Below are positions 32,807-41,426 of a DNA stretch of 41,426 nt, piece by piece. Position 1 is the first letter of the stretch, and every line of letters begins with the position of its first letter. The notes beneath the pieces are model-generated. The model was given only the letters and a program-made list of their open reading frames with translations, was not told the DNA's origin and did not search any database. The translations under genes and the position numbers were made by a program. The stretch is from assembly GCA_018267545.1 (NCBI GenBank), contig JAFDYG010000112.1, positions 1 through 41,426 of the forward strand, in the 5' to 3' direction. Origin of the DNA: Bacteroidota bacterium. GTDB lineage: Bacteria; Bacteroidota; Bacteroidia; Chitinophagales; Chitinophagaceae.

Positions 32807-34729
32807 ATGAAACCCTGGATAAAAATAATATTGGCTTCGGCGCTCCTGCTCCCCGTAGCATCCTGTAAGAAATACCTGGATGTTACCCCCGACAACGTCG
32901 CCACCCTCAATAGCTCTTTTGCAAACGCCAACGAAACACAATCCTATCTCGTCGGCAACTGCTACTCGATTATGCAACGCTTCGCCGACGTTGTCCGCAA
33001 CCCCGGCTTTACCGCCTCCGGTGAGATCATCATCCCCACCGACCTGCCAAGCAATCAAAGCCTCCCCGGCAATGGCCAGGACGCAGGCTTCAACCTGATG
33101 CGCGGCTTCCAGAACGCACAGAATCCTATCCTCAATTACTGGGATGCTTACAACCAGGGATTGAACATCTGGCAGGCCATCCGCTTCTGCAATACTTTCC
33201 TCGACAACGTAAACACGCCTCCCGATCTGAGCAAAGACCTGAAAAGCCGCTGGATCGCCGAAGCCAAATTCCTAAAAGCCTATTATCACTACTGGCTGAT
33301 CAGGATGTATGGAGCCATTCCCATCGCCGACGTAGCCATCCCCGTCAATGCCCCAACGGACCAGGTAAGACAGAAGCAACAGCCGCTCGATTCCTGCTTC
33401 AATTATGTCGTAAGACTCCTGGACGAAGCCACTCCCTATCTTCCAGCTTCCATCCAAAATACAATTACCGAGGACGGCCGTATTACACAGGTTATCGCAC
33501 TCGCCGTAAAAGCGGAAGTGCTGGCGACAGCCGCAAGTCCCCTCTTCAATGGTAACCCGGACTACGCCCCCTTCAAGGATATCAACGGCACATCCCTCTA
33601 TCCCGCTACCGCCGACGCTTCCAAATGGCAGAAAGCCGCCGCCGCCTGTAAGGCCGCCATCGACGCAGCCCAGGCCAATGGCGCAGCGCTCTACCAGTTC
33701 GTCCCCCAAAGCGGCATCACACACATGAGCGATTCCACAAGAAAGCTGCAGAATATACAAGGTGCCGTAGTCGACTCCTGGAACGTCGAACAGATCTGGA
33801 CGCTGAACCAGGGCTTCGGCTACCAAATCCAGGCCTGCCCCCGCATCACCACCGACGCCACGACGGTGTATGCTTTCTTCTCTAATTTTTCCGTCCCGAT
33901 GGGCGAAACCGAAATCTTCTATACCAAAAACGGCGTACCCATCAGCGAAGACAAAACCTGGGACTACGCCAGCCGTTATAAAGTCGTACAGGGCGACGAC
34001 GCCAACCGCCTCTATGTAAAGAAGGGCTATTCGACCAACAAGGGTAACCTCGACCGCGAACAACGCTACTACGCCGACGTCGCCTTCGACGGCAGCATCT
34101 GGTTCGGCTTCGGCAACACCGACGACAACAATCCCAATTTCGTCAACGCCGTCAACGGCCCCGCCGCCCCCACAGACCCCATCGCCTATAACAGCACCGG
34201 CTACTGGCCCAAAAAGCTGGTTCCCTATCAGACCGCATCCGCTAACAGCCAGTTCAATCAGAAAGGCTACTATTGGCCCTTTATGCGGCTCCCCTCTCTC
34301 TGGCTGCTGTACGCAGAGTGTCTCAATGAAGCCAACGGACCTACCGCCGACGCCTACACCTGGATCGACAAAGTACGAGCTCGGGTCGAATTACCCGGGG
34401 TTCTCCAGGCCTGGTCCACTTATTCCAGGAACCCCGCCAAACCAACCACCAAGGACGGACTAAGGGACATCATCCACCAGGAACGCCGCATCGAGCTGGC
34501 CTTCGAAGGCCAGGCCGGCTGGGACCTGAGAAGATGGAAGGAGCTGCAGAACGTTTTCACCAATCCGTTTATCGGCTGGAACGTACAGAACCTGGCGAAG
34601 GCCACCTCTGCCTACTATAACCTGCACACCGCCTATCAACCGCAGTTCGGTCTGAAGGATTATCTGTTCCCCATTCAGAAATACGACCTGCTCATCAATC
34701 CTAACCTCGTACAAACTCCTTACTGGTAA
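32807..34729 (+). CDS. SusD/RagB surface glycan-binding lipoprotein
   Basis: 640 aa. Lipobox gives acylated Cys20 (LLPVASC). SusD TPR-like fold: AIRFCNTFLDNV, RWIAEAKFLKAYYHYWLIRMYGAIP, and the C-terminal MRLPSLWLLYAECLNEANG, RIELAFEGQAGWDLRRWKEL. It is a little longer than usual SusD proteins (500-600 aa). It binds the glycan above the SusC pore. Confidence 0.94.
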   Translation: MKPWIKIILASALLLPVASCKKYLDVTPDNVATLNSSFANANETQSYLVGNCYSIMQRFADVVRNPGFTASGEIIIPTDLPSNQSLPGNGQDAGFNLMRGFQNAQNPILNYWDAYNQGLNIWQAIRFCNTFLDNVNTPPDLSKDLKSRWIAEAKFLKAYYHYWLIRMYGAIPIADVAIPVNAPTDQVRQKQQPLDSCFNYVVRLLDEATPYLPASIQNTITEDGRITQVIALAVKAEVLATAASPLFNGNPDYAPFKDINGTSLYPATADASKWQKAAAACKAAIDAAQANGAALYQFVPQSGITHMSDSTRKLQNIQGAVVDSWNVEQIWTLNQGFGYQIQACPRITTDATTVYAFFSNFSVPMGETEIFYTKNGVPISEDKTWDYASRYKVVQGDDANRLYVKKGYSTNKGNLDREQRYYADVAFDGSIWFGFGNTDDNNPNFVNAVNGPAAPTDPIAYNSTGYWPKKLVPYQTASANSQFNQKGYYWPFMRLPSLWLLYAECLNEANGPTADAYTWIDKVRARVELPGVLQAWSTYSRNPAKPTTKDGLRDIIHQERRIELAFEGQAGWDLRRWKELQNVFTNPFIGWNVQNLAKATSAYYNLHTAYQPQFGLKDYLFPIQKYDLLINPNLVQTPYW

Positions 34730-34747
34730 TAACATCAAACTGATTAT

Positions 34748-36004
34748 ATGACATCAAAAATATTTTCACTCCTGGCGCTCGGACTCCTGCTGATGCAGTG
34801 GGCCTGCAAAAAAAGCGACTACAACGAGATTACTTCGACGGACAAGACAAAGCCCGGCGTAGTAACCAATATCAAGGTCGTCAACTTCAACGGAGGCGCC
34901 TATCTTACTTATAACCTGCCGGACTCGAAGAATATCCTCTACGTCCAGGCGAATTATAAGATCAACGACAAGACCAGCCGCCAGACAAAGTCCTCTTATT
35001 ATTCGGATAGCATCACCGTAAGCGGATTTGCCGATAGCAAAGACTACCAGGTGGTCCTCTATACCGTCTCGCGCGCAGAGGTAAAATCGGATTCCGTCGT
35101 CGTGACCGTTCACCCCAAGACTCCTCCGTATAAGCTGGTGTATGCCTCTCTCCTGCTGCAAAGCGACTTCGGTGGCGTCAATATCAAGGCGACCGATACC
35201 ACGGGCACGGCAGTCGGTATCATTACCCTCCTCCCCGACCCCGTCAACAACAAATACGTAATACAAGACCAGCACTATACCGCCGACCCGGCGATCTCCT
35301 ACAGCCTTCGCGGATACGACACGATCCCGAAGAAATTTGGTCTTTATGTAACCGACCAATGGGGCAACGTATCCGACACTCTCTACCAAACCGTTTCCCC
35401 CATCTTCGAAACCCAGCTGGGCAAGTCCGCCTTCCAGCCCTACGTCCTCGCAACCGACGTTCCCAATTATCAAAACGGACTGTTTAACCTGACCAATCTC
35501 TGGGATAACAACCTCGGTGAATTCTGCTACAACACCCAGCAGCCCATCCTTCCCACCGCGGCCAAACCCAATATCTGGCCCGCCTGGATGACTTTCGACA
35601 TGGGACAAACGGCCAAACTCAGCCGGTACGTCGTATGGGACCGCGTCGGAGGCAGCAACGAATTCGTCTGGAACTCCGGCGCTCCCCAGACCTGGATCAT
35701 GTGGGGCCGGGCCGACGTGCCGCAGGACGAGCTGATGCCCACCGACACCACACAATTACCGGCCCTGGGAGCCAAGACTCCCAATGGCTGGGTCAACCTC
35801 GGCGTCTTCAACGCACCCCCGAAACCAGCCCACAATCCGCTGACCAACGCCGATATCGCCGTATGGCAGTCCGGCTTCAGCTTCGACTTCTCGATCGACC
35901 TCCCCAAAGTCCGCTACATCCGCTTCGAATGCCTGCAGACCATGGGAGGCACCAACAATTATTTCAACATGAACGAGATGTCGGTCTACGGCAACCCTTT
36001 TTAA
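34748..36004 (+). CDS. PUL surface lipoprotein with F5/8-type C-terminal domain (DUF4959/DUF5000-like)
   Basis: 418 aa, lipobox Cys20 (LLLMQWAC). An Fn3-like N-terminal region (KPGVVTNIKVVNFNGGAYLT) and a middle beta domain are followed by a discoidin-like end (AWMTFDMGQTAKLSRYVVWD ... VRYIRFECLQTMGGTNNYF). Such proteins follow SusD in PULs and are likely glycan-binding. It starts 18 bp after SusD. Confidence 0.8.
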   Translation: MTSKIFSLLALGLLLMQWACKKSDYNEITSTDKTKPGVVTNIKVVNFNGGAYLTYNLPDSKNILYVQANYKINDKTSRQTKSSYYSDSITVSGFADSKDYQVVLYTVSRAEVKSDSVVVTVHPKTPPYKLVYASLLLQSDFGGVNIKATDTTGTAVGIITLLPDPVNNKYVIQDQHYTADPAISYSLRGYDTIPKKFGLYVTDQWGNVSDTLYQTVSPIFETQLGKSAFQPYVLATDVPNYQNGLFNLTNLWDNNLGEFCYNTQQPILPTAAKPNIWPAWMTFDMGQTAKLSRYVVWDRVGGSNEFVWNSGAPQTWIMWGRADVPQDELMPTDTTQLPALGAKTPNGWVNLGVFNAPPKPAHNPLTNADIAVWQSGFSFDFSIDLPKVRYIRFECLQTMGGTNNYFNMNEMSVYGNPF

Positions 36005-36050
36005 AACCGCAAACCGCGCAAAATTTAAAACCGCCCAAAAATTATAAATC

Positions 36051-37265
36051 ATGAAGTACTATTCCAGGGCCATCCTAATCATACTTCTCTTCGGCAATAT
36101 GCTCTCCTGTACGAGGAAGCCCACCGACTACCGGTCCTTCCTCGGCGGCAGCGAGAAAACCTATCCAGGTGCAGTGACCTCGATCTCCGCATACCCGGGC
36201 AACGCCAGGCTGATGCTCACCTGGCATCCAAGCCCCGACCCCAGCGTTTCCAGGTACGTCGTCTACTGGAACAACTACGCCGACTCCCTGGTCGTATCGG
36301 CCAGCAAGCACAATCCTTCGGATACGCTGAGCTGTCTGGTCAATAAGCTCCAGGAGTATATCTATACGTTCTTTATCTTCTCCTATGACAACGCAGGCAA
36401 CAAGTCCATCTCCACCGAGATCGACAACGTCCGGGTTTACGGCAGCATCTATCAGAATAACCTGATAAACCGCCCCGTCAATACCGATACCCCCTTCATC
36501 GTACAAGCCAACCAATCCGACGTCACACTGAAATTCCTGACGCCCGACTCCATCAACATCGGCACGGTCATCAAATACACCAATAGCACAGGTACGGCCC
36601 AGCAGCTGCTGCTTTCTAAGGACAGCAGCTCCATCCTGCTTAAAGACTATAAGTTCGGAACTTCCGTAACGTATCAATCCTCCTATATCCCGAAGAGAGG
36701 AGCCATCGACACGTTCTATACTAAAGCATACGATACCTTCCCCGAAATCTTCAAGGTGGTGGAATGCGACAAGCACCTCTTCAAGGAAATCCACCTGCCG
36801 AACGACATAGGTGCCGGCTTCGGCACCTCCATGAGCCAGCTATGGGACGGTAGCACACAGCCAAAAGGATATCCCGATATCTTCCATACCGATGGTTCGC
36901 AAAATATGCCGCAGCACTTCAGCTTCGACCTGGGAGCGACATACAATCACCTCATTCGCATGCAGGAAATAGGCCGTAACTGCTGTCACAACCCAATCGA
37001 CTTCGAAGTCTGGGGTATCGCCGATACCACAGGCGCAGCCACCACACTACCCGCTACCGACCCAGGATGGAAAAACGAATCCATCTCTAAAGGCTGGACT
37101 TTATTAAAAGAAGTCATTCGGTCAGACGACGGCATAGCGCCAGTCAACGCCGACCTGATCGCTAGCCCTCCACCCGTCCGCTTCATCCGTATCCGCATCA
37201 TAAAGACAACCGACGACCCCAATTACGCAAACCTGAGCCAGCTCACATTCTGGAACAAAGAATAA
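36051..37265 (+). CDS. Second PUL surface lipoprotein (DUF4998-like with F5/8-type domain)
   Basis: 404 aa, lipobox Cys20 (FGNMLSC). The N-terminal part (TYPGAVTSISAYPGNARLML, then VSRYVVYWNNYADS) resembles DUF4998 Fn3-like domains. The C-terminal 150 residues are discoidin-like (PQHFSFDLGATYNHLIRMQE ... VRFIRIRIIKTTDDPNY). It has the same architecture as the preceding protein, suggesting a pair of surface glycan-binding proteins. It lies 46 bp downstream of that gene. Confidence 0.78.
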   Translation: MKYYSRAILIILLFGNMLSCTRKPTDYRSFLGGSEKTYPGAVTSISAYPGNARLMLTWHPSPDPSVSRYVVYWNNYADSLVVSASKHNPSDTLSCLVNKLQEYIYTFFIFSYDNAGNKSISTEIDNVRVYGSIYQNNLINRPVNTDTPFIVQANQSDVTLKFLTPDSINIGTVIKYTNSTGTAQQLLLSKDSSSILLKDYKFGTSVTYQSSYIPKRGAIDTFYTKAYDTFPEIFKVVECDKHLFKEIHLPNDIGAGFGTSMSQLWDGSTQPKGYPDIFHTDGSQNMPQHFSFDLGATYNHLIRMQEIGRNCCHNPIDFEVWGIADTTGAATTLPATDPGWKNESISKGWTLLKEVIRSDDGIAPVNADLIASPPPVRFIRIRIIKTTDDPNYANLSQLTFWNKE

Positions 37266-37290
37266 AAGACAATCCGTAAGTTTGAAAAAT

Positions 37291-39627
37291 ATGACTCGTA
37301 AAATATTGTTCTTGTCCGCAGCCATAGCCTGTTTACTCCAAACAGGCTATGGCCAAAATCCAACCCGCCAAAGCCAGGCACGTCCCCTCCGTCTCTGGTA
37401 CAATTCTCCCGCCACCCAATGGGAAGCCACCCTCCCCCTCGGCAACGGTCGTCTCGGCATGACACCCGACGGAGGCGTCAGCACAGAAACCATCGTGCTA
37501 AACGATATCACCCTATGGTCCGGCTCCCCCCAGGACGCCAACAACTACGAAGCGTACAAGAGCCTGCCGGCAATCCGTCAGCTCCTCTTCGAAGGAAAAA
37601 ACGATGAAGCCCAAAAGTTGGTCGAGAAGAATTTTATCTGCATAGGTCCCGGCTCCGGCGGTCCCCGCTGGGGCTGCTTCCAGATGCTAGGAACCCTAAA
37701 GCTGGACTTCGAACAAAACAACAGCTACCAACACTACAACCGCCGCCTATCCCTCGACAGCGCCATCGCCACCTGCACCTATGAGATCGACGGCGTAAAA
37801 TACAAGAAGGAATACATCACCTCCTTCGGCACCGACATCGCCATCATCCACATCACCGCCGACCACCCCGGGCACATCAGCTGCACGGTCTCCATCGATC
37901 GTCCAGAAAAACGAACCGTCTCCACCGCCGGCAACATCCTCCAGATGGAAGGACAGCTCGACAACGGTACCGACGGCAAGGGGATGAAATACCTCACCAA
38001 AATCGCCGCCGTACTAAAAGACGGAAGCCAAAAAACCGAAGACAATAAGCTCATCATCAAGGGAGCCTCGGAGCTAACCCTCTATATCTCCGCAGGCACC
38101 GACTTCAGAAACCACGACTACGCCGCAAGAACAACGAACCTGCTCACCACAGCTATCCACCAACCCTATGCAAAGGAAAAAATCCGCCACATCGCCCTTT
38201 ACAAAAAGCTCTTCGACCGCGCCGCCCTGCACCTGGGCCCAAAGGACCGCGACGACCTCCCCACCGATGAACGGCTAAAAGCCTTCCAGCAATCCCCACA
38301 GGACGACAATGGGCTGGCAGCCCTCTTCTTCCAGTTTGGCCGCTATCTAACCATCAGCAGCACCCGCGTAGGTCTCCTGCCGCCAAACCTCCAGGGACTC
38401 TGGGCCAACCAGATCCACACCCCCTGGAACGGCGACTACCACCTCGACGTCAACGTAGAAATGAATCACTGGCCCTTCGACGTTAGCAATCTCTCTGAAC
38501 TGGAACTTCCCCTGGCCCAGCTGGTGGAAGAAATGGTCCCCTACGGCCAGAAGACAGCCAGAGCTTACTACCAGGCCAACGGCTGGGTAGCCCACGTCAT
38601 CACCAACCCCTGGCATTTTACCGAACCCGGCGAAAGCGCCTCCTGGGGCGCCTCGAAAGCAGGCTCCGGTTGGCTATGCAACAACCTCTGGCAGTACTAC
38701 GCTTTTACAAATGACACGGCATACTTACGCCGCATCTACCCCGTCCTCAAAGGAGCCGCACAGTTCTACAAGGACATGCTGATAAAAGAACCCAAAACCG
38801 GATGGCTCGTAACCTCACCCTCTTCCTCACCCGAACACGGCTTCTATATGCCCAACGGGAACGGAGTCAGCATCTGCATGGGCCCGACCATCGACAACCA
38901 GATCGTCCGGGAATTGTACAACCACGTCATCACCGCCGGCAAACAGCTCCATATCGACAAAAATTTCCGCGATACCCTGCAATCCCAGCTCAGCCAAATC
39001 CCCCCGCCCGGAAGAATCGCGCCCGACGGACGAATAATGGAGTGGCTCGAAAACTACCCCGAGCTGGAAAAGACCCACCGCCACATCTCTCATCTTTACG
39101 GCCTCTATCCGGCCGATCTCATAACGCCCGAGGGCACACCCGACCTCGCCGAAGCCTGTAAGAAAACCCTTGACGTCCGCGGCGACGACGGCCCCAGCTG
39201 GTCGATCGCGTATAAAATGCTCATGTGGTCCCGGCTATACGAAGGCGACCGCTCCTACACCCTGTTCAAACACCTCATGCGACCCGTCCTTGCGACCAAT
39301 ATCAACTACGGAGCAGGCGGCGGCATCTACCCCAACCTCTTTTCCGCCGGCCCCCCCTTCCAAATCGACGCCAACTACGGCGGAGAAGCAGCCATCGCCG
39401 AAATGCTCATCCAAAGCCACGCCGGATTCATAAACCTCCTCCCCGCCATACCACAGGAATGGCAAGCCGAAGGAGAGGTAAAAGGATTGAAGGCGCGTGG
39501 TAATTTTGTCGTAGATTTCAAGTGGAAGAATGGTAAAGTCACCAGCTACCACATCTATTCCAAACAACATCGAACAATCAAGATAAAAGTAAATGGCAAA
39601 GTTCTCGACTATACTCCTGGCAAGTAG
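37291..39627 (+). CDS. Glycoside hydrolase family 95 (alpha-L-fucosidase/alpha-L-galactosidase type)
   Basis: 778 aa from ATG 37291; a TTG three codons upstream is possible. Signal peptide ILFLSAAIACLLQTGYGQ. N-terminal domain: LWYNSPATQWEATLPLGNGR and NDITLWSGSPQD. The alpha/alpha barrel has LLPPNLQGLWANQ, WNGDYHLDVNVEMNHWPFDV with the conserved Asn/Glu cluster, and HRHISHLYGLYP. GH95 enzymes invert alpha-1,2-fucosides or L-galactosides. The end overlaps the next gene's start by 35 bp. Confidence 0.93.
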   Translation: MTRKILFLSAAIACLLQTGYGQNPTRQSQARPLRLWYNSPATQWEATLPLGNGRLGMTPDGGVSTETIVLNDITLWSGSPQDANNYEAYKSLPAIRQLLFEGKNDEAQKLVEKNFICIGPGSGGPRWGCFQMLGTLKLDFEQNNSYQHYNRRLSLDSAIATCTYEIDGVKYKKEYITSFGTDIAIIHITADHPGHISCTVSIDRPEKRTVSTAGNILQMEGQLDNGTDGKGMKYLTKIAAVLKDGSQKTEDNKLIIKGASELTLYISAGTDFRNHDYAARTTNLLTTAIHQPYAKEKIRHIALYKKLFDRAALHLGPKDRDDLPTDERLKAFQQSPQDDNGLAALFFQFGRYLTISSTRVGLLPPNLQGLWANQIHTPWNGDYHLDVNVEMNHWPFDVSNLSELELPLAQLVEEMVPYGQKTARAYYQANGWVAHVITNPWHFTEPGESASWGASKAGSGWLCNNLWQYYAFTNDTAYLRRIYPVLKGAAQFYKDMLIKEPKTGWLVTSPSSSPEHGFYMPNGNGVSICMGPTIDNQIVRELYNHVITAGKQLHIDKNFRDTLQSQLSQIPPPGRIAPDGRIMEWLENYPELEKTHRHISHLYGLYPADLITPEGTPDLAEACKKTLDVRGDDGPSWSIAYKMLMWSRLYEGDRSYTLFKHLMRPVLATNINYGAGGGIYPNLFSAGPPFQIDANYGGEAAIAEMLIQSHAGFINLLPAIPQEWQAEGEVKGLKARGNFVVDFKWKNGKVTSYHIYSKQHRTIKIKVNGKVLDYTPGK

Positions 39628-41426
39628 CCTCATCATAACATCAGCCAAAGCTCAAACACCCCCCATGGGCTGGATGAGCTGGAACGCCTTCGGCCCCAAC
39701 ATCAACGAAAACATCCTCAAACAAACCGCCGACGCCCTCGTCTCCTCCGGCATGAAGGACGCCGGCTATAAATATATCTTCATCGACGACGGATGGCCCA
39801 TAGGACGCGACGCAAAAAACAACATCCTCCCCGACCCGAAGAAATTCCCCTCCGGCATCAAAGCCCTCGCCGACTACGTCCACTCCAAAGGACTAAAGCT
39901 CGGCATCTACTCCGACGCCGCGCCAAAAACCTGCGGAGGATACACCGGCAGCCTCGGCTTCGAAAAACAAGACGCCGCCTCCTTCGCCGCCTGGGGCGTC
40001 GACTACCTGAAATACGACTACTGCAACGCCCCGGAAGACTCCGCCACCGCAAAGACCAGATACAACACCATGTATAAAGCCCTCGCCGCATCCGGCCGCA
40101 AGATCCTCTTAGGCATCTGCGAATGGGGAGGCCGCCAGCCCTGGCGCTGGGCCGCAAAAGCCGGCGGTACAGTCTGGAGAACAACAGGCGACGTCCGGGA
40201 CAAATGGAAAGCGAAACCCGGCGAGGAAGGCATGGGCATCCTCGACATCGTCGACATCAACGCCCCACTCGATAAATACGCCCACAAAGGCCACTGGAAC
40301 GACCCAGACATGCTGGTCGTCGGCCTGTACGGAAGAAAAGGCCCCGCCTCCGACCTCGGCGGCATCGGCTGCAACGACCAGGAATACCAAAGCCAGTTCA
40401 GCCTCTACTGTATCATGGCCGCACCGCTCGCCGCCAGCAACGATATCCGCGACCTCAGCGAAACCGCAAAAAAAATCCTCACCAACAAAGAAGCCATCGC
40501 TATCGACCAGGACCCACTGGCCATCCAGGGTAAACGCGTCGTCAATAACGACACCTGGGAAATCTTTGTAAAACCGCTCGCCAACGGAGAGACAGCCGTC
40601 GCCATCCTGAACAAAACAAATCAACCTCAACAATCAAACGTCCACTGGTCCGACCTCGGCCTCGACGGAGACTACGAAATCCGCGATCTTTGGACCCACC
40701 AGACAATACCCCAAATAGGCACGATCAACGCCCACGAAACAAAGCTTCTTAGACTCAAACACACTCTCGCCCTCGCCCACATCTTCAGCGACAACATGGT
40801 CCTTCAACGCGACCACCCCCTAAAAATCTGGGGAACCGCCGCCAAAGGCGAAAAAGTAACGGTCACCTTCCGTAATCAATCCGCCACTACTACTACCAAT
40901 GACCACAACAAATGGTCCCTCACCCTCCAGCCCGTGAAATACGGCGGCCCATTCGAAATGACCATCCACACCACAGCCCAAACCATCACCTACAAAAACA
41001 TCCTCGTCGGTGACGTATGGCTCTGCAGCGGACAATCCAACATGGAATTCCCCATCTCCGGCTGGTCCCACGTCGTCAACTACCAGGACGAAATCAAAAA
41101 CGCAAACTATCCCGACATCCGCCTCTTCAACACCGCCATGAGCATCAGCGGACGCCCCGAAGCAGACGTAAAAGGAGGCCAGTGGCAGCCCTGCTCGCCG
41201 GCAACCATCTCCCCCTTCTCCGCCGTAGGCTACTTCTTCGGACGAGAGCTATACCGTAACCTAAAAATCCCTATCGGCCTCGTCTCCTCCGTCTGGGGCG
41301 GCACCGACATCGAATCCTGGACCAGCAGAAACAGCCTCGACACCAGCGCCGAATATCACGACGCAGTAAAAAATCTTCCCCGCTTCGACATGGATTCCCT
41401 AAACGGCCTCCATCGCGAAAGAGTCA
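39593..41426 (+). CDS. GH27 alpha-galactosidase fused to sialate-O-acetylesterase-type (SASA) esterase, 3' partial
   Basis: From ATG 39593 the frame is open for 611 codons to the window edge. Signal peptide MAKFSTILLASSLIITSAKA. GH27 barrel at about 22-385: PPMGWMSWNAFG, YIFIDDGWP, LGIYSDAAPKTC, VDYLKYDYCNAP with nucleophile Asp142, and TTGDVRDKW with acid/base Asp200. From about residue 395 a second enzyme begins: IFSDNMVLQRD, ILVGDVWLCSGQSNMEFP with catalytic Ser482 and GLVSSVWGGTDIESW. That is the SASA-type acetylesterase pattern. Galactose removal and deacetylation are thus joined in one secreted protein. The start lies inside the GH95 gene (35-bp overlap), so translation is coupled. Confidence 0.9.
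   Translation, partial: MAKFSTILLASSLIITSAKAQTPPMGWMSWNAFGPNINENILKQTADALVSSGMKDAGYKYIFIDDGWPIGRDAKNNILPDPKKFPSGIKALADYVHSKGLKLGIYSDAAPKTCGGYTGSLGFEKQDAASFAAWGVDYLKYDYCNAPEDSATAKTRYNTMYKALAASGRKILLGICEWGGRQPWRWAAKAGGTVWRTTGDVRDKWKAKPGEEGMGILDIVDINAPLDKYAHKGHWNDPDMLVVGLYGRKGPASDLGGIGCNDQEYQSQFSLYCIMAAPLAASNDIRDLSETAKKILTNKEAIAIDQDPLAIQGKRVVNNDTWEIFVKPLANGETAVAILNKTNQPQQSNVHWSDLGLDGDYEIRDLWTHQTIPQIGTINAHETKLLRLKHTLALAHIFSDNMVLQRDHPLKIWGTAAKGEKVTVTFRNQSATTTTNDHNKWSLTLQPVKYGGPFEMTIHTTAQTITYKNILVGDVWLCSGQSNMEFPISGWSHVVNYQDEIKNANYPDIRLFNTAMSISGRPEADVKGGQWQPCSPATISPFSAVGYFFGRELYRNLKIPIGLVSSVWGGTDIESWTSRNSLDTSAEYHDAVKNLPRFDMDSLNGLHRERV

Noticed and set aside
34766-35755. Long open frame on the - strand inside the PUL lipoprotein gene
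   Set aside because: Antisense to a recognisable lipoprotein with lipobox and discoidin domain; no start context or motif.
1-41426. CRISPR arrays, rRNA genes, phage structural genes, integrases
   Set aside because: I saw no regularly spaced repeats, no rRNA-like sequence and no phage or integrase proteins by eye.

Overview
The window looks like a chromosome segment of a Bacteroidota bacterium, most likely Chitinophagaceae-like. The reasons are a SusC/SusD polysaccharide-utilisation locus, several promoters of the Bacteroidota form TTTG-N19-21-TAnnTTTG, a tRNA gene without encoded CCA, and a sulfatase next to its maturase. The host part is strongly C-rich and G-poor on the + strand whichever strand the gene lies on. 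This skew disappears in an accessory island of roughly 4.3-14.9 kb.

Layout. 1-4240: formylglycine-generating enzyme (5' end missing), a methyltransferase, a Cys-type sulfatase, and glutamyl-Q tRNA(Asp) synthetase beside a tRNA-Asp(GTC) gene, which is that enzyme's own substrate. 4240-14990: accessory island. It holds a complete IS66-family element (4464-7299) with a perfect 8-bp target duplication, inserted in a small membrane-protein gene that can be rebuilt in frame. Upstream of that gene is a DUF4062 protein. Then comes a four-gene TIR/caspase operon resembling Thoeris (two paralogous ThsB-type TIR proteins, a caspase-like protease, a third TIR protein), a largely gene-free 1.4 kb, a PD-(D/E)XK nuclease-like gene and a PIN/RHH toxin-antitoxin pair.

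14998-19410: a tightly coupled four-gene operon encoding an alpha/beta hydrolase, a CDP-alcohol phosphotransferase, an HMG-CoA reductase fused to an APH/choline-kinase-like domain, and a CarS (CDP-archaeol synthase)-like protein. Read as chemistry, this is reduction to an alcohol, phosphorylation, CTP activation and transfer. I know of no described pathway with this set. It and the TIR/caspase operon are the two strongest candidates for an undescribed system.

19701-29382: GH31 glycosidase, Kup potassium transporter, small membrane proteins, TlpA thioredoxin, then an ArsR-led operon (SRPBCC-VOC fusion, DoxX, methyltransferase, acyltransferase) and TrmO. 29408-41426: a PUL with promoter, SusC, SusD, two F5/8-type surface lipoproteins, a GH95 fucosidase-type enzyme, and a GH27 alpha-galactosidase fused to a sialate-O-acetylesterase-type esterase that runs off the window. 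Together these would import and trim an acetylated glycan carrying fucose and galactose.
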